DNA from: Dorea longicatena
GTDB taxonomy: Bacteria > Bacillota > Clostridia > Lachnospirales > Lachnospiraceae
Assembly (NCBI RefSeq): GCF_025150085.1
Contig: NZ_CP102280.1
Coordinates: forward strand, 1,871,001-1,935,000
Length of the DNA: 64,000 nucleotides
Direction: 5' to 3'
In this document: piece by piece, positions 50,427 to 61,264 of the stretch
Position numbering within the stretch: position 1 is the first letter of the stretch
Layout: every line of letters starts with the position of its first letter
Program-made: the position numbers and the translations under genes
The notes under the pieces: generated by a model
The model's database searches: none
Told to the model about the DNA's origin: nothing
What the model saw: only the letters and a program-made list of their open reading frames with translations

Positions 50427-52174
50427 TATCTGTCACCTTCCTTTACTAACTCAATCGCATCGAATTTACACAGGCTTGCACAAAGTCCGCATCCAGTACA
50501 CATCGTATCATCGATGGACACTGTTCCGTCAGCATTTTTTGTCATTGCAGGACATCCAGGTTTCATGCACATACCACACTTCTTACATTTATCTGTATGC
50601 GTCTGATATAACGGTTTCTTTGATTTGTCCAGAAGTACACATGGTGTCTTCGTAATGATCACGGATACTTCATCTTTGGCAATCTCTTCTTTTACAGCCT
50701 TTTCCACAGCCTGAATATCTCTTGCATTGACTTCTACCACATTCTTAACACCTATTGCACGACATAATGCCGGAATATCAATTGCATATGTCGGATCTCC
50801 CTGCAGTGTCTTTCCTGTTGCCGCATGATCCTGATGTCCGGTCATACCGGTTGTAGAGTTATCCAAGATGATGACGGTTCCTGTTGCTTTGTTATACATC
50901 ATATTCATCAGAGAATTGACACCCGTATGTAAGAATGTAGAATCGCCGATCACAGCAACCCAGTTCTTAATATATTCTTTTCCTTTTGCCTTTTCCATAC
51001 CATGAAGGCTTGAAATACTTGCTCCCATACAGATGGTTGTATCCACAACACTAAGTGGTGCTACTGCGCCCAGTGTATAACAGCCAATGTCACCTGCCGC
51101 ATGAATCTTTAACTTGTTCAGTACATAGTACACACCTCTGTGTGGACATCCCGGACATAAGATTGGTGGTCTTCCCGGTGCCTGCGCAGGCTTACTGATA
51201 TCAAGTTCTTCTTTCAGAATTGCCTCACGGAGCATATTGGCACTGTATTCCCCCTGTACCGTGAAGATTTCTTTTCCGATTGCTTTGATGCCCCAGGATT
51301 TAACCTGTGTCTCAATCACCGGGTCCAGTTCTTCTACAACATATAAGGTATCTACTTTTGAAGCAAATTCTTCGATCAGCTTTCTTGGAAGCGGATTTAC
51401 CATACCAAGTTTTAATACAGATGCTTCCGGAAGTGCTTCCTTTACATACTGGTATGGAATACCGCTGGTGATTACACCGATCTTTGTGTCATTCATCTCT
51501 ACTTTGTTGATTGGAAGTGTATTAGCAGCTTCCGCAAGTTCGAGATTGCGCTTTTCAATCTCTACGTGGCGGAGTTTTGCATTTCCCGGCATCATAACAT
51601 TCTTGCGGATATTCTTCTCATATGGTTTATCTTCTATTTCTTTGCGTTCGTTTAATTCTACAAGTCCCTGGGAATGTGCCAGTCTTGTTGTTGTACGGTA
51701 AACAAACGGACGGTCAAATTTCTCACTCAGATCAAATGCTACTTTGATAAATTCTTTTGCTTCTGAACTGTCTGAAGGCTCGATAACAGGGAGCTGTGCC
51801 GCACGTGCTACCATTCTTGTATCCTGCTCATTCTGAGAACTGTAAAGTCCCGGATCATCCGCAACAACAATGACAAGTCCTCCGTTTACACCCATATAAG
51901 AAACTGTATATGTAGGGTCTGCTGCCACATTAAATCCAACGTGCTTCATACAGGACATCGCACGTACCCCCGCTACAGATGCACCGATCGCTACTTCTGT
52001 CGCAACTTTTTCATTCGGTGACCACTCGCAGTATAAACTGTCTTTATATTTGACCAGGTTCTCACTGATCTCTGTACTAGGCGTACCTGGATATGCTGCC
52101 GAAACCTTTACTCCGGCCTCATATGCACCTCTGGCAATCGCCTCGTTTCCAAGCATAATTACTTTTTCTGACAT
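50426..52174 (-). CDS. iorA: Indolepyruvate ferredoxin oxidoreductase, alpha subunit
   Basis: 582 residues from the ATG at 52174, preceded by AAGGATGG. The N-terminal pyrimidine domain begins VIMLGNEAIARGAYEAGVKV and contains SAAYPGTPSTEIS; TPP is bound by IGDSTFLHTGVNSLMN with LDNSTTGMTGHQ. The CPGCPHRG motif and two C-terminal 4Fe-4S clusters (CKKCGMCMKPGC and CTGCGLCASLC) complete the enzyme. Fermentation of aromatic amino acids to aryl acetates in gut anaerobes uses it. An upstream in-frame ATG exists but lacks a ribosome binding site. Confidence 0.96.
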   Translation of the reverse strand: MSEKVIMLGNEAIARGAYEAGVKVSAAYPGTPSTEISENLVKYKDSLYCEWSPNEKVATEVAIGASVAGVRAMSCMKHVGFNVAADPTYTVSYMGVNGGLVIVVADDPGLYSSQNEQDTRMVARAAQLPVIEPSDSSEAKEFIKVAFDLSEKFDRPFVYRTTTRLAHSQGLVELNERKEIEDKPYEKNIRKNVMMPGNAKLRHVEIEKRNLELAEAANTLPINKVEMNDTKIGVITSGIPYQYVKEALPEASVLKLGMVNPLPRKLIEEFASKVDTLYVVEELDPVIETQVKSWGIKAIGKEIFTVQGEYSANMLREAILKEELDISKPAQAPGRPPILCPGCPHRGVYYVLNKLKIHAAGDIGCYTLGAVAPLSVVDTTICMGASISSLHGMEKAKGKEYIKNWVAVIGDSTFLHTGVNSLMNMMYNKATGTVIILDNSTTGMTGHQDHAATGKTLQGDPTYAIDIPALCRAIGVKNVVEVNARDIQAVEKAVKEEIAKDEVSVIITKTPCVLLDKSKKPLYQTHTDKCKKCGMCMKPGCPAMTKNADGTVSIDDTMCTGCGLCASLCKFDAIELVKEGDR

Positions 52175-52228
52175 ACTTCTTTTCCATCCTTTCGTGTAAG
52201 CGGCATTCCATTTACGCCACCTTGTAAT

Positions 52229-52256
52229 AGTATAACACAATACTTTCGCGAGTTAA
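52229..52256 (-). promoter_or_regulatory. Promoter of the ior operon
   Basis: Minus strand TTAACT (52251-52256), 16 bases, TATACT (52229-52234), about 55 bases before iorA. Confidence 0.55.
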
Positions 52257-52284
52257 AGCATTAATTTGGCAGAAACATGGTTTT

Positions 52285-52767
52285 TTATATATGTTTCTTG
52301 CAGCTATACTCATTCAGGTCTATACGAATGATTGCTACCGCTTTTTCAAGATTTGGATTTTTCTGGAATTCATCAAATGTTCTGCCGGTCTGGTGCTCCA
52401 TGATAACATTCAGGGCCTTTAGCTTTTCTCTTGGATTATCGATAATACTTGCAGCTCCTTTTCCGATGATACTTGCATAGTAATAACTGTACTGACATGC
52501 GGTATCTCCTTCCACCAGTTCATGTCTGTAATCAATTTCAACTCCGACATTTGCATTTTTTCTGATCAGATCGATCTTTTTTCCTTCTCTTGCACCATGG
52601 ATATAAAGGATCACTTTTCCTTCTTCCCTTACGTATCCATAGTTCACCGGCACAATATACGGCCCGTTCTCATCCATGATCCCGATTCTGCACACCTTGC
52701 ATTCATCAAAAATCTGTTGGATTTCTTCCATCTCTGTTACTTCTCTGTCTTTTCTTCTCATCCGCAT
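52285..52767 (-). CDS. Pyridoxamine 5'-phosphate oxidase-like flavoprotein, NimA type
   Basis: 160 residues with a split-barrel FMN-binding fold. MRRKDREVTEMEEIQQIFDE is the usual start of the nitroimidazole-resistance (Nim)-like group, then CRIGIMDENGPYIVPVNYGY, LYIHGAREGKKIDLIRKNAN and a QYSYYYASIIGKGAA stretch. Function: FMN-dependent reduction of an unidentified substrate; resistance cannot be inferred. GAGGGT precedes the first ATG; a second ATG six bases later is also possible. Confidence 0.85.
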   Translation of the reverse strand: MRMRRKDREVTEMEEIQQIFDECKVCRIGIMDENGPYIVPVNYGYVREEGKVILYIHGAREGKKIDLIRKNANVGVEIDYRHELVEGDTACQYSYYYASIIGKGAASIIDNPREKLKALNVIMEHQTGRTFDEFQKNPNLEKAVAIIRIDLNEYSCKKHI

Positions 52768-52814
52768 ACCCTCATTTCTGATTTATTCTTTTCCGATTCC
52801 TGTCATCATCCGAC

Positions 52815-53387
52815 TTATTCCTTGAAGATAAATACCGGCATCGGCGGACAGTTCTTCCGGTTATAGTATTCATTGACGATCACGGTATACTCTTTTCCCG
52901 GAAGTGCTTTCACATATTGCAGGATTTTTTCTTTCTCTTCAAACCCGGTATCTCCGCCGCTGTAAATGCACAGGCTCATCATACCACCGTGTTTCAATAT
53001 GCCAAGGCCTTTTCCGATTGCCTCAATACTGGTCCTGTATGTGGTTGCAAGATTATGATCGCCTCCCGGAAGATATCCGAAATTAAAGCAGATCACGTCT
53101 GCACTCTCTTTTCCGGCATACCGGTCCATATGTTCATGACCATCCAGAATTAATTCTGCCTGCATTTCTTTTCCATGCGTTTTCAGTAATTCTTTCGTCA
53201 CATCAAGAGCTTCCTGTTGAATATCAAATGCAAGTACCTTTCCTTTTTCTCCGGCAAGCTCACACAGGAACAGGGTATCATTCCCCTTTCCCATGGTCGC
53301 ATCGATATAATATCCGCCTTCTTCTGCCTGCGAGCGGATGATCTCGTGACACCAGTATGTGATCTGTGACTGTTTCATTCTTCCCAT
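52815..53387 (-). CDS. mnmM: tRNA U34 methyltransferase MnmM-like (YtqB)
   Basis: 190 residues, a class I SAM methyltransferase. IDATMGKGNDTLFLCELAGE is motif I in the YtqB/MnmM form (DATxGxGxDT), followed by VLAFDIQQEALDVT and FNFGYLPGGDHNLATT, the family-specific NxGYLPGGDxxxxT segment. MnmM completes mnm5s2U34 of tRNA. It is placed next to polC, as often seen in Lachnospiraceae. Confidence 0.85.
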   Translation of the reverse strand: MGRMKQSQITYWCHEIIRSQAEEGGYYIDATMGKGNDTLFLCELAGEKGKVLAFDIQQEALDVTKELLKTHGKEMQAELILDGHEHMDRYAGKESADVICFNFGYLPGGDHNLATTYRTSIEAIGKGLGILKHGGMMSLCIYSGGDTGFEEKEKILQYVKALPGKEYTVIVNEYYNRKNCPPMPVFIFKE

Positions 53388-53424
53388 CTGTTATCTTTCT
53401 CCTGCTTTTTTGCTATCTGGCACT

Positions 53425-56400
53425 CTAAAAATCAAACAATGACAGCTGGTTCGATGCCGGAAGATCTGCAAGGATCCCAAGCTCTACCATCGTGTCAATA
53501 ACGGTCTTACTTGCTTTTGTTCTCTGTCTGAAGTCATCCAGTGACAGATAAGTTCCGTCTTTAGATGCTTCTGCAACTGCCTCGGCAGCTTTTTCTCCCA
53601 TACCGTCGATACTCGAAAGTGGCGGCATCAACTTGCCGTTTACGATCAGGAACTTTGTCGCCTGTGCTTTGTAGATATCAAGCGGCTCAAATTCGAATCC
53701 TCTTGCATACATCTCCTGCACAATCTTCATATCCTTCATCGTATCCTGTTCTTTTTTACTGAGTGTCGCAGAACGGCGGTTGTAATCATCAATATAGTAC
53801 TGAAGCTTTTCCTTCCCCTGGCACATGATCTCGTAAGAAAATGCATCTGCACGGATTCCAAAATACGCCCCATAATATGCCAGTGGATAGTTGATCTTAC
53901 AGTATGCGATACGATATGCCATCATAACGTATGCTGCCGCATGCGCTTTCGGGAACATGTATTTGATCTGTTCACAGGACCAGACATACCAGTCGGGTAC
54001 ATTGTGTTCTGCCATGTCTTTTTTGAACTCCGGCCATTCTTTACATTTTCCTTTTGCAACGGTTCCCTTACGGACACGCTCCATAATGGTAAATGATTCC
54101 TCACTGTCCATCCCCTTGTTGATCAGATAGGTCATGATATCATCACGGGTACAGATTGCCGTGGAAATGGTTGCCTTTCCGCTCCGGATCAGTTCCTGTG
54201 CATTATTCAGCCACACGTCCGTTCCATGTGACAGACCGGAGATACGGATCAGATCCGAAATTGTATTCGGCTTTGTATCCACTACCATCTGGATAACGAA
54301 ATCAGTTCCAAATTCCGGGATTCCAAGGCATCCGACCGGACATCCGCCGATATCATCCGGCTTGATACCAAGTGCCGATGTATCATGAAACAAAGAAATT
54401 ACCCCCGGATCATCCAGTGGAATCTTCGTAGCATCAAAACGGTTATCCGTCTCATTGTATTCGTTGTCCATCGCCGGGGAACTGATATATTCCTCCAGTG
54501 TCTTGATCATAGTCGGATCATCATGTCCGAGAATATCAAGCTTTAACAGGTTGTGGTCTATCGAATGGTAATCGAAATGTGTGGTGACGATATCCGTCGT
54601 CATATCATTCGCCGGATGCTGTACCGGTGTAAAAGAGTTGATCTCTTCGCCAAGCGGAAGTACAATGATTCCTCCCGGATGCTGTCCGGTACTTCGGCGG
54701 ATTCCCGTACACCCCTGTACGATACGGTCAATCTCACATTTTCTTTTACCCTGTCCATGTTCTTCGTAATAATTCTTTACATAACCGAATGCGGTCTTGT
54801 CCGCCAGTGTACCTACCGTTCCGGCACGGAATGTCTGACCCGCACCAAAGATAACCTCTGTATACTTATGCGCATTACTCTGATAATCTCCCGAGAAGTT
54901 CAGGTCAATATCCGGCTCTTTATTTCCCTTGAATCCAAGGAAAGTCTCGAACGGAATATCAAATCCATCTTTTATAAGCTTCTCTCCACATACCGGACAT
55001 ACACGGTCCGGCATATCCCATCCGCAGCCTCCGGCAAATTTCCTGACTTCTTCCGAATCAAAATCACTGTAATGACATTTCTTACAGTAATAGTGCGGAC
55101 TTAATGGGTTAACCTCTGTGATTCCCGCCATGGTCGCTACAAAAGAAGATCCTACGGAACCACGTGAACCTACCAGATATCCGTCTTCCACTGATTTCCA
55201 TACCAGTTTCTGTGCAATAATATACATAACGGCAAAACCATTGGATATGATTGAATTCAGTTCTCGCTCCAGACGCTCGGTAACAATCTCCGGAAGATTC
55301 TCTCCGTACATGGAATGTGCTTTATTATAACAGATATCACGGAGCATCTTGTCCGAATCCGGGATAACCGGCGGACACTTGTCCGGACGCACCGGCGTGA
55401 TCTTTTCGACCATCTCCGCGATCTTCACCGGATTCTCGATGACAATCTCTCTTGCCTTTGCAGACCCCAGATATTCGAATTCTTCCAGCATCTCATCCGT
55501 GGTCCTAAGATACAGCGGCGGCTGATTGTCCGCATCACCAAAGCCCTTTCCTGCCATGATGATTCTTCTGTATACCTCATCTTCCGGATTCATGAAATGC
55601 ACGTCACAAGTTCCGACAACCGGCTTATTGAACCGTTCACCAAGTGCGACGATCTTCCTGTTGATCTCTTTTAAGTCTTCCTCATTCTGTACCTTCGTGA
55701 TCTTCGGGCTTTCAATCATAAACTGGTTGTTTCCAAGCGGCTGAATCTCCAGATAATCATAAAAGTTGGCGATCTTTGCAATGCGTTCTTCTGATTTGTC
55801 ATTCAGTATTGCCTGATAAAGTTCTCCTGCCTCACAGGCACTTCCCACCAGAAGTCCTTCTCTGTATTTCGACAGTTCACTCTTTGGAATTCTCGGTCTT
55901 CTCGCATAATATTTCAGATGTGACATTGAGATCAGCGTATACAGATTCACGCGTCCCACTTCATTCAGTGCCAGAATGATCACATGGTATGATGGAAGCT
56001 TGCGGACAGCATCCGCATTATTTTCGCCGAACTGGTTCAGTTTTGCCAGGTCATAAATCCCCCTGTCTTTTAACATTTCTACAAATTTCACAAATATCTC
56101 TGCTGTTGCCCCGGCATCATCAACAGCCCTGTGATGATTTTCCAGCGAAATATGCAGTGCATTCGCCACTACATTCAGCTTGTACTTTGAAAGTGTCGGC
56201 AGAAGAATACGCGCCATCGCCACGGTGTCCACCGATGTGAAATCCGGCTGGATATCCTGATATCTGCAATTTTGTTCAATAAAGCTTACATCAAAGGATG
56301 CATTGTGTGCGACCAGTGCCGCATCACCGATAAATTCCAGGAATTGTGGAAGAACTGTCTCGATATCCGGTGCTCCTATAACCATCTGATCTGTAATACT

Positions 56401-57966
56401 GGTAAGCTGTGTGATTTGAAATGGAATCGGTACTTTCGGATTAACGAATGTGCTGAACTTATCAGTAATCTCTCCATGTTCTACCTTCACCGCACCAATC
56501 TCAATAATCTTATCCTTAATTGGACTGAACCCTGTCGTCTCAAGGTCAAATACTACATAAGTATCATCCAGTGGCTGTCCCTTTTCATTCACTGCCACAT
56601 CAGTCAGGTCGTCCACCAGGTAGCCTTCCACACCGTAAATCACTTTAAACGGATCATCCTTATCCAGCGACTCAATATAATGGTTCGCATCTGTAAACGC
56701 CTGGACGACACCGTGATCTGTAATCGCCATCGCCGGATGCCCCCAGTCATGCGCCTGTTTCAGCAATGTTGTTACATCAGTTACCGCATCCATATCGCTC
56801 ATCTTTGTATGGCAGTGAAGCTCCACACGCTTTTCCGGTGCCGTATCCACTCTGGATTCTGTAAAATCACTGATCTTTTTGATTCCGACTACCGACTGGA
56901 TATTCAGTTCCGAATCAAAACGGTCAACCGTTGTCACACCTTTTAATTTCAGAAATGCGCCATTCTTAATATCCCCCAGGATATCTGCCAGCTGATCATT
57001 CCGCACAAACATTTTCACCATAATAGAATCCGTAAAATCCGTAACTGCAAACATAATGATCGTCTTCTCGTTACGTATCTCTCTGGTCTCCATGCTGATG
57101 ACTTTTCCGCGGATGGTAATCTCTCCCATCTCTCCCAGGACATTCTTAAGTTCTATCGTCTCATCGTCAAAATCACGTCCGTAGATAAGGTTTGGATCAT
57201 CGGTAGCTTTACGTACAAAGGAATATCCACCTTTTCCGAATGAGCCGCCCTTCTTAAATCCACCTGAACTTCTTCCGCCACTTTTGGTATTGTTCCCGCT
57301 TTCTCCTGCTGAGTTGCTTTTTGCTTTGGTCTTTTCGTCTTTCTTCTCTTCTTTTTGTTCCAGTTCCTGTGCTTTCTTTGCTTTTACGGCCTGCGACTGT
57401 TCTCTGATTGCTTCGATTTCCTGCTCTAATTTCGCCTCGTTGTATTTCAGCTTGCTGTCTTTTGCTTTTTCATAAAGAACACGGATCTCCACAGGCCTGT
57501 GAAACCGTTCTTCAAACACATCTGAAAGATATGTAGATAGCGAATCCTTTTTTCCCTGTGCAACAATGGTATCAGTCAGTGTCAGACAGAGGATATTTCC
57601 GTTTTCAAATTCATAACTTGCATTCTGCAGCATATTCCGCTCTACTACGCTTCTTTGATCCAGTTCCATCAGGAAGCTGTCATAATATTCATTCATCAGA
57701 TTTTCCGGTGTATACTGTTCTGAAAGATCATACTGCTCTTTTACCGACACCTGGATATGACTTCTGGCAAACAGCTGCTGTTTTAGCAGGCGTTCTACTT
57801 CGTAAATATGTTTTTTCTGGATCAGATGTCTGCTGTAAAGGCTGACACGGATAAAATCCCTTGTTGAATTGGTAGAAACTTTCGTCACTTCCACACCCTG
57901 AAACATCATCTGTATATCATCTTTTACTTTTAATGTCGGAAATACCTCAAAAAACGGTTTACTCAT
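53425..57966 (-). CDS. polC: DNA polymerase III, PolC-type alpha subunit
   Basis: 1513 residues, the main replicative polymerase of low-GC Firmicutes. In order: N-terminal domains (1-200), a Lys/Gly-rich low-complexity linker (205-250), an OB fold (about 285-365), a PHP domain ([15 protein letters not shown], 381-395), a DEDD proofreading exonuclease (FDLETTGF with D474 and E476; HNASFD; H-x4-D in [11 protein letters not shown]), a zinc ribbon (CKKCHYSD ... CPVCGE), and the palm/fingers ([46 protein letters not shown]). Complete. Its ATG lies inside the last codons of ispG (8-base overlap). Confidence 0.97.
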   Translation of the reverse strand: MSKPFFEVFPTLKVKDDIQMMFQGVEVTKVSTNSTRDFIRVSLYSRHLIQKKHIYEVERLLKQQLFARSHIQVSVKEQYDLSEQYTPENLMNEYYDSFLMELDQRSVVERNMLQNASYEFENGNILCLTLTDTIVAQGKKDSLSTYLSDVFEERFHRPVEIRVLYEKAKDSKLKYNEAKLEQEIEAIREQSQAVKAKKAQELEQKEEKKDEKTKAKSNSAGESGNNTKSGGRSSGGFKKGGSFGKGGYSFVRKATDDPNLIYGRDFDDETIELKNVLGEMGEITIRGKVISMETREIRNEKTIIMFAVTDFTDSIMVKMFVRNDQLADILGDIKNGAFLKLKGVTTVDRFDSELNIQSVVGIKKISDFTESRVDTAPEKRVELHCHTKMSDMDAVTDVTTLLKQAHDWGHPAMAITDHGVVQAFTDANHYIESLDKDDPFKVIYGVEGYLVDDLTDVAVNEKGQPLDDTYVVFDLETTGFSPIKDKIIEIGAVKVEHGEITDKFSTFVNPKVPIPFQITQLTSITDQMVIGAPDIETVLPQFLEFIGDAALVAHNASFDVSFIEQNCRYQDIQPDFTSVDTVAMARILLPTLSKYKLNVVANALHISLENHHRAVDDAGATAEIFVKFVEMLKDRGIYDLAKLNQFGENNADAVRKLPSYHVIILALNEVGRVNLYTLISMSHLKYYARRPRIPKSELSKYREGLLVGSACEAGELYQAILNDKSEERIAKIANFYDYLEIQPLGNNQFMIESPKITKVQNEEDLKEINRKIVALGERFNKPVVGTCDVHFMNPEDEVYRRIIMAGKGFGDADNQPPLYLRTTDEMLEEFEYLGSAKAREIVIENPVKIAEMVEKITPVRPDKCPPVIPDSDKMLRDICYNKAHSMYGENLPEIVTERLERELNSIISNGFAVMYIIAQKLVWKSVEDGYLVGSRGSVGSSFVATMAGITEVNPLSPHYYCKKCHYSDFDSEEVRKFAGGCGWDMPDRVCPVCGEKLIKDGFDIPFETFLGFKGNKEPDIDLNFSGDYQSNAHKYTEVIFGAGQTFRAGTVGTLADKTAFGYVKNYYEEHGQGKRKCEIDRIVQGCTGIRRSTGQHPGGIIVLPLGEEINSFTPVQHPANDMTTDIVTTHFDYHSIDHNLLKLDILGHDDPTMIKTLEEYISSPAMDNEYNETDNRFDATKIPLDDPGVISLFHDTSALGIKPDDIGGCPVGCLGIPEFGTDFVIQMVVDTKPNTISDLIRISGLSHGTDVWLNNAQELIRSGKATISTAICTRDDIMTYLINKGMDSEESFTIMERVRKGTVAKGKCKEWPEFKKDMAEHNVPDWYVWSCEQIKYMFPKAHAAAYVMMAYRIAYCKINYPLAYYGAYFGIRADAFSYEIMCQGKEKLQYYIDDYNRRSATLSKKEQDTMKDMKIVQEMYARGFEFEPLDIYKAQATKFLIVNGKLMPPLSSIDGMGEKAAEAVAEASKDGTYLSLDDFRQRTKASKTVIDTMVELGILADLPASNQLSLFDF

Positions 57967-59020
57967 TCCAGTGTAACAACTCCTGTCTTAACGTTTCCAA
58001 TAATTCTTCTTCTTTTACTTTTTTGACAATTTCACCTTTCTTGATCAAAAGACCTTCTCCGCATCCTCCGGCAATTCCGATATCTGCTTCTTTTGCTTCT
58101 CCAGGTCCGTTTACCACACATCCCATAACAGCAACTTTAATATCCAGTGGAATATCCGCCACCATATCCTGCACCTGATTTGCGAGTCCGATCAGATCAA
58201 TCTTGGTTCTTCCACAGGTCGGGCAGGATACTACTTCTATTCCACCCTTTCTAAGTCCCAGTGTCTTTAAGATCAGCTTGGCCGATTTGATCTCTTCTAC
58301 CGGGTCTCCGGTAAGAGATACACGAATCGTATCTCCAATCCCCTGACTTAAGATCAGTCCGAGTCCGATCGATGATTTTATATTTCCTGCAAGTAATGTT
58401 CCTGACTCTGTAATACCGACATGCAGCGGGTATGGACATTGCGGTGCAAGCAATTCATGCGCTTTTACACACATCATCACATCTGAAGATTTGATACTTA
58501 CTACAAGATTATCATATCCCATATTTTCGATCAGATGCACTTTATCCAGTGCACTTTCTACCAGTCCTTCTGCTGTCACTCCATGGTATTTCTCTACCAG
58601 ATGTTTTTCAAGCGATCCACTGTTCACTCCGACACGTATCGGTATATGATATTCTTTTGCTTTTTCTACCACTGCTCTGACTCTTTTTTCATCTCCGATA
58701 TTTCCCGGATTGATACGGATCTTATCCGCTCCGTTTTCGATTGCTGCAATTGCCAGGCGATAATCAAAATGTATATCCGCCACCAGTGGAATATGGATCT
58801 GCTTTTTAATCTTGCTGATACTTTCTGCCGCTTCCATCGTTGGCACTGCCACACGAATGATATCACATCCTGCTTTTTCAAGTCTTAAAATCTGTGCCAC
58901 ACATGCTTCTACATCTTCCGTCTTTGTATTTGTCATAGACTGGATCGCAATTTTTTCTCCACCACCGATGCATACATCCCCAATTTGTACTTTTCTGGTT
59001 TTATTCCTGTAGTTATCCAT
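57959..59020 (-). CDS. ispG: 4-hydroxy-3-methylbut-2-enyl diphosphate synthase (IspG/GcpE)
   Basis: 353 residues. Penultimate enzyme of the MEP isoprenoid pathway, converting MEcPP to HMBPP with a 4Fe-4S cluster. TIM-barrel start [20 protein letters not shown]; the cluster ligands are in [11 protein letters not shown] and [17 protein letters not shown]. Length fits the flavodoxin/ferredoxin-dependent bacterial form. The stop overlaps the polC start by eight bases, so translation of polC is coupled to ispG. Confidence 0.96.
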   Translation of the reverse strand: MDNYRNKTRKVQIGDVCIGGGEKIAIQSMTNTKTEDVEACVAQILRLEKAGCDIIRVAVPTMEAAESISKIKKQIHIPLVADIHFDYRLAIAAIENGADKIRINPGNIGDEKRVRAVVEKAKEYHIPIRVGVNSGSLEKHLVEKYHGVTAEGLVESALDKVHLIENMGYDNLVVSIKSSDVMMCVKAHELLAPQCPYPLHVGITESGTLLAGNIKSSIGLGLILSQGIGDTIRVSLTGDPVEEIKSAKLILKTLGLRKGGIEVVSCPTCGRTKIDLIGLANQVQDMVADIPLDIKVAVMGCVVNGPGEAKEADIGIAGGCGEGLLIKKGEIVKKVKEEELLETLRQELLHWNE

Positions 59021-59054
59021 TTATTTTCCTCCTTTTTCCATATCCATGCAGAGA

Positions 59055-59140
59055 ACTTGCCACTGGCAACTTCTCTTGCATACTTTGGTATCTACATAAC
59101 CTGCCACTGGCAGCTTCTATTTCATACTTTGGTATGTATA
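59055..59140. repeat. Dispersed intergenic repeat, tandem double copy
   Basis: Two units of about 44 bases: ACTTGCCACTGGCAACTTC with TCTTGCATACTTTGGTATC (59055-59098) and ACCTGCCACTGGCAGCTTC with TATTTCATACTTTGGTATG (59099-59140). The TGCCACTGGCA core is a near-palindrome. Confidence 0.7.
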
Positions 59141-59147
59141 ACAAACA

Positions 59148-59172
59148 CCCCTCTATACACTGCATAGAGGGG
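59148..59172 (-). terminator. Terminator of the small membrane-anchored protein gene
   Basis: CCCCTCTAT pairs with ATAGAGGGG (perfect 9-bp stem, 7-base loop), followed by TGTTTGTT on the minus strand. Confidence 0.75.
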
Positions 59173-59179
59173 CCCTCAT

Positions 59180-59638
59180 CTATTTTTTATTGAACATCAT
59201 CTGCTCACCATATTCACGTTCTGTCAATGTCATTGTTCCGCCATCAATACTGTATTCAAATGTCGTTCCTATCGACTGCACTGCATTCTTTAACGTCTCT
59301 TCTGTATACTGACCATTTGATTTTTCTGCAATTTCCTGAATCTTATTATCATCCTCCTGAATGGATATCGTCTTGGATTCCTTACTGAGCGTATATGTCA
59401 TCGGGACTTGCGTTTCTTCTCCATCCCCGGATGCCGGAAGTATAACTGTCATCTGTCCGTTCCGACCGATCTTAAGATCCATATTACCGTCTTCATCTGT
59501 CCATGATCCCTCCAGTGGGTTTCCTGTAAACATCTTCATTAAAAGAAAGATTGCTATAATTACGATCAGGACAGATGTAACAGCCGTAACGACTGTCCAT
59601 ATCTTACTTCTTTTTGCCTCATCATTGTTTGCTATCAT
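59180..59638 (-). CDS. Membrane-anchored hypothetical protein (DUF5640-like)
   Basis: 152 residues. A short cytosolic start, one membrane helix (VVTAVTSVLIVIIAIFLLMK) and an extracellular beta-rich domain beginning LEGSWTDEDGNMDLKIGRNG, typical of lipocalin-like DUF5640 modules (GTWxxxDxxxxxxF). Ends with GGTMTLTEREYGEQMMF. The domain call is by pattern only. The role is unknown. Bounded by a strong terminator. Confidence 0.65.
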   Translation of the reverse strand: MIANNDEAKRSKIWTVVTAVTSVLIVIIAIFLLMKMFTGNPLEGSWTDEDGNMDLKIGRNGQMTVILPASGDGEETQVPMTYTLSKESKTISIQEDDNKIQEIAEKSNGQYTEETLKNAVQSIGTTFEYSIDGGTMTLTEREYGEQMMFNKK

Positions 59639-59751
59639 CTATCCATTTCCTTTCTTTAATAATTCTATTTTTTAGTATTACCATCATATTAAATTATATG
59701 TGGTTTTTACTTTCATGTCAACGACGGGGTGATCGTTTGTTTCTTCTTTCA

Positions 59752-59985
59752 TTACTCATCAATCTCTACTAACAGATAAAATCCTCTGTCTGTCTGTTCG
59801 ATTTTCTGTATTTTTCCCTTTCTTGACTTTATTCTCTGTCTTGTACGATAAATTCCTGACATCGCAATGGATGGCTCTACAAGATAAGTGTACTGACCTG
59901 TCACAGCACTTCTTTCACTGATCTCAACTTCCTGTCCTTCCGTTACCAGTCCTTCTCTTTCCATTTTAAAACGTTCTACTCTCAC
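59752..59985 (-). CDS. Small conserved hypothetical protein
   Basis: 77 residues starting with GTG (GAAGGAAG eight bases upstream). EGQEVEISERSAVTGQYTYL, VEPSIAMSGIYRTRQRIKSR and KGKIQKIEQTDRGFYLLVEI form a beta-rich fold with conserved polar positions. I recall similar small proteins in Lachnospiraceae with no function. Divergent from the XRE gene, so it may be regulated by it. Confidence 0.6.
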   Translation of the reverse strand: MRVERFKMEREGLVTEGQEVEISERSAVTGQYTYLVEPSIAMSGIYRTRQRIKSRKGKIQKIEQTDRGFYLLVEIDE

Positions 59986-60127
59986 TTTATCTGCTTCCTT
60001 CTCTTAATATTCACTTCAATCTGTTTGTTCTCCACTTATGCACTTTCGCCTCTTTTTGTTCCATTTCGGCACATCTGCGACACATTTCGTTGAGAATCGA
60101 CACTTTCCGTGTTCCGAAGTGCAACAC

Positions 60128-60144
60128 TTGGTAAAATATACCAA
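60128..60144. promoter_or_regulatory. Operator-like inverted repeat before the XRE gene
   Basis: TTGGTA and TACCAA around AAATA, overlapping the likely -10 region (TAAAAT) and 22 bases before the ATG. Direct repeats CGACACATTTCG and CGACACTTTCCG lie further upstream. Confidence 0.45.
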
Positions 60145-60165
60145 TCAATTTAGGAGGTATCCGAC

Positions 60166-60525
60166 ATGCCATTTTCTGAAAAACTAAAAAAATTACGTGA
60201 AGAAAATCATTATACCCAGAAATATGTTGCAAAACATCTCAATGTTGCACGTTCTACCATTGCCGGGTATGAAACAAAGAATCGTCAGCCTTCTCACGAA
60301 AAACTGACGATTCTTGCTGAGCTTTTTCATGTTTCAGTTGATTATCTGCTGGACGATGATATCAGTGAAATCACACTTTCCGATAAATCAACGGCTCAAA
60401 AATCAGAGCACTATCTTCTCACCCATTTTCACCGCTTATCTAATTCTTCTAAAAAAGAATTGTTAAACTTTCTTCAATACCTGGAACAGCGGGATGAATC
60501 CGCACGCAGCAAATCAGCTCTTTAA
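60166..60525 (+). CDS. XRE family transcriptional regulator
   Basis: 119 residues. HTH: LKKLREENHYTQKYVAKHLN and VARSTIAGYETKNRQPSHEK, the SinR/Cro type, followed by LAELFHVSVDYLLDDD. The C-terminal helices may dimerise. AGGAGG lies eight to nine bases before the ATG. The gene convergent with gatD has its own inverted repeat upstream, so autoregulation is likely. The targets are unknown. Confidence 0.9.
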   Translation: MPFSEKLKKLREENHYTQKYVAKHLNVARSTIAGYETKNRQPSHEKLTILAELFHVSVDYLLDDDISEITLSDKSTAQKSEHYLLTHFHRLSNSSKKELLNFLQYLEQRDESARSKSAL

Positions 60526-60532
60526 TCCTGCA

Positions 60533-61264
60533 TTATTTCACAAAACGGTGATAAATATAATCATTTGCTTCTTTTTCCTGACTGTCATCCAGAGGCATTA
60601 ACTGAACTTCCCCGTACTTTCTTTCGAGCGCTTTCTGGATCAGATAGTCACTCACCTGTGGATTCTTTGGAAGCAACGGACCATGCAGATAAGTACCGAT
60701 TACATTTTTGTAAACTACGCCTTCATAGCCGCTTTTCCCGTCATTTCCCGCTCCGTATAATACTTTTCCAAATGGCTTATTTCCATTGAGGTATGTTCTT
60801 CCCCCATGATTTTCAAATCCAACCACCGGCATATCTACAAGATCACTGTCCAGTACAATATTATCTATGAGACGTCCCTCTTCCTGTTCCGTATAAATGT
60901 CAACCAGATTCAGTCCCTCGATCATTCCGGCATCTGTCTTATAATATTTTCCAAGAAGCTGATATCCTCCGCATACTGCAATAACAACTCCTCCGTCTTC
61001 CACATAATCCTTGAATTCACTTTGAATCTCAAGAAGACTTTTACATACGATTGCCTGTTCACGGTCTGAACCTCCGCCTAACAGTACAATATCCAATTTT
61101 GAAAAATCAATCTGATTCCCTGTATTAAACTCTATCGTCTCTGCTTCAATTCCACGCCAGATACATCGTTTCATCAGACATGCGATATTCCCTCTGTCGC
61201 CGTACAGATTCAAAAGATCTGGATACAGATGCCCTATCGTAATTTTCATATCTTTTGTATCCAT
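60533..61264 (-). CDS. gatD: Lipid II isoglutaminyl synthase, glutaminase subunit GatD
   Basis: 243 residues, class I glutamine amidotransferase of the CobB/CobQ kind. GGGSDREQAIVCKSLLE, the nucleophile Cys in VIAVCGGYQLLGKYY and the His in GTYLHGPLLPKNP are visible; IGHLYPDLLNLYGDRGN is the family opening. With MurT it amidates the D-glutamate of lipid II to D-isoglutamine, required for cross-linking. The ATG overlaps the murT stop by one base (TAATG). Confidence 0.95.
   Translation of the reverse strand: MDTKDMKITIGHLYPDLLNLYGDRGNIACLMKRCIWRGIEAETIEFNTGNQIDFSKLDIVLLGGGSDREQAIVCKSLLEIQSEFKDYVEDGGVVIAVCGGYQLLGKYYKTDAGMIEGLNLVDIYTEQEEGRLIDNIVLDSDLVDMPVVGFENHGGRTYLNGNKPFGKVLYGAGNDGKSGYEGVVYKNVIGTYLHGPLLPKNPQVSDYLIQKALERKYGEVQLMPLDDSQEKEANDYIYHRFVK

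Noticed and set aside
56272..56946. 224-codon plus frame
   Set aside because: Antisense to polC and rich in Cys/His/Ile; no domain.
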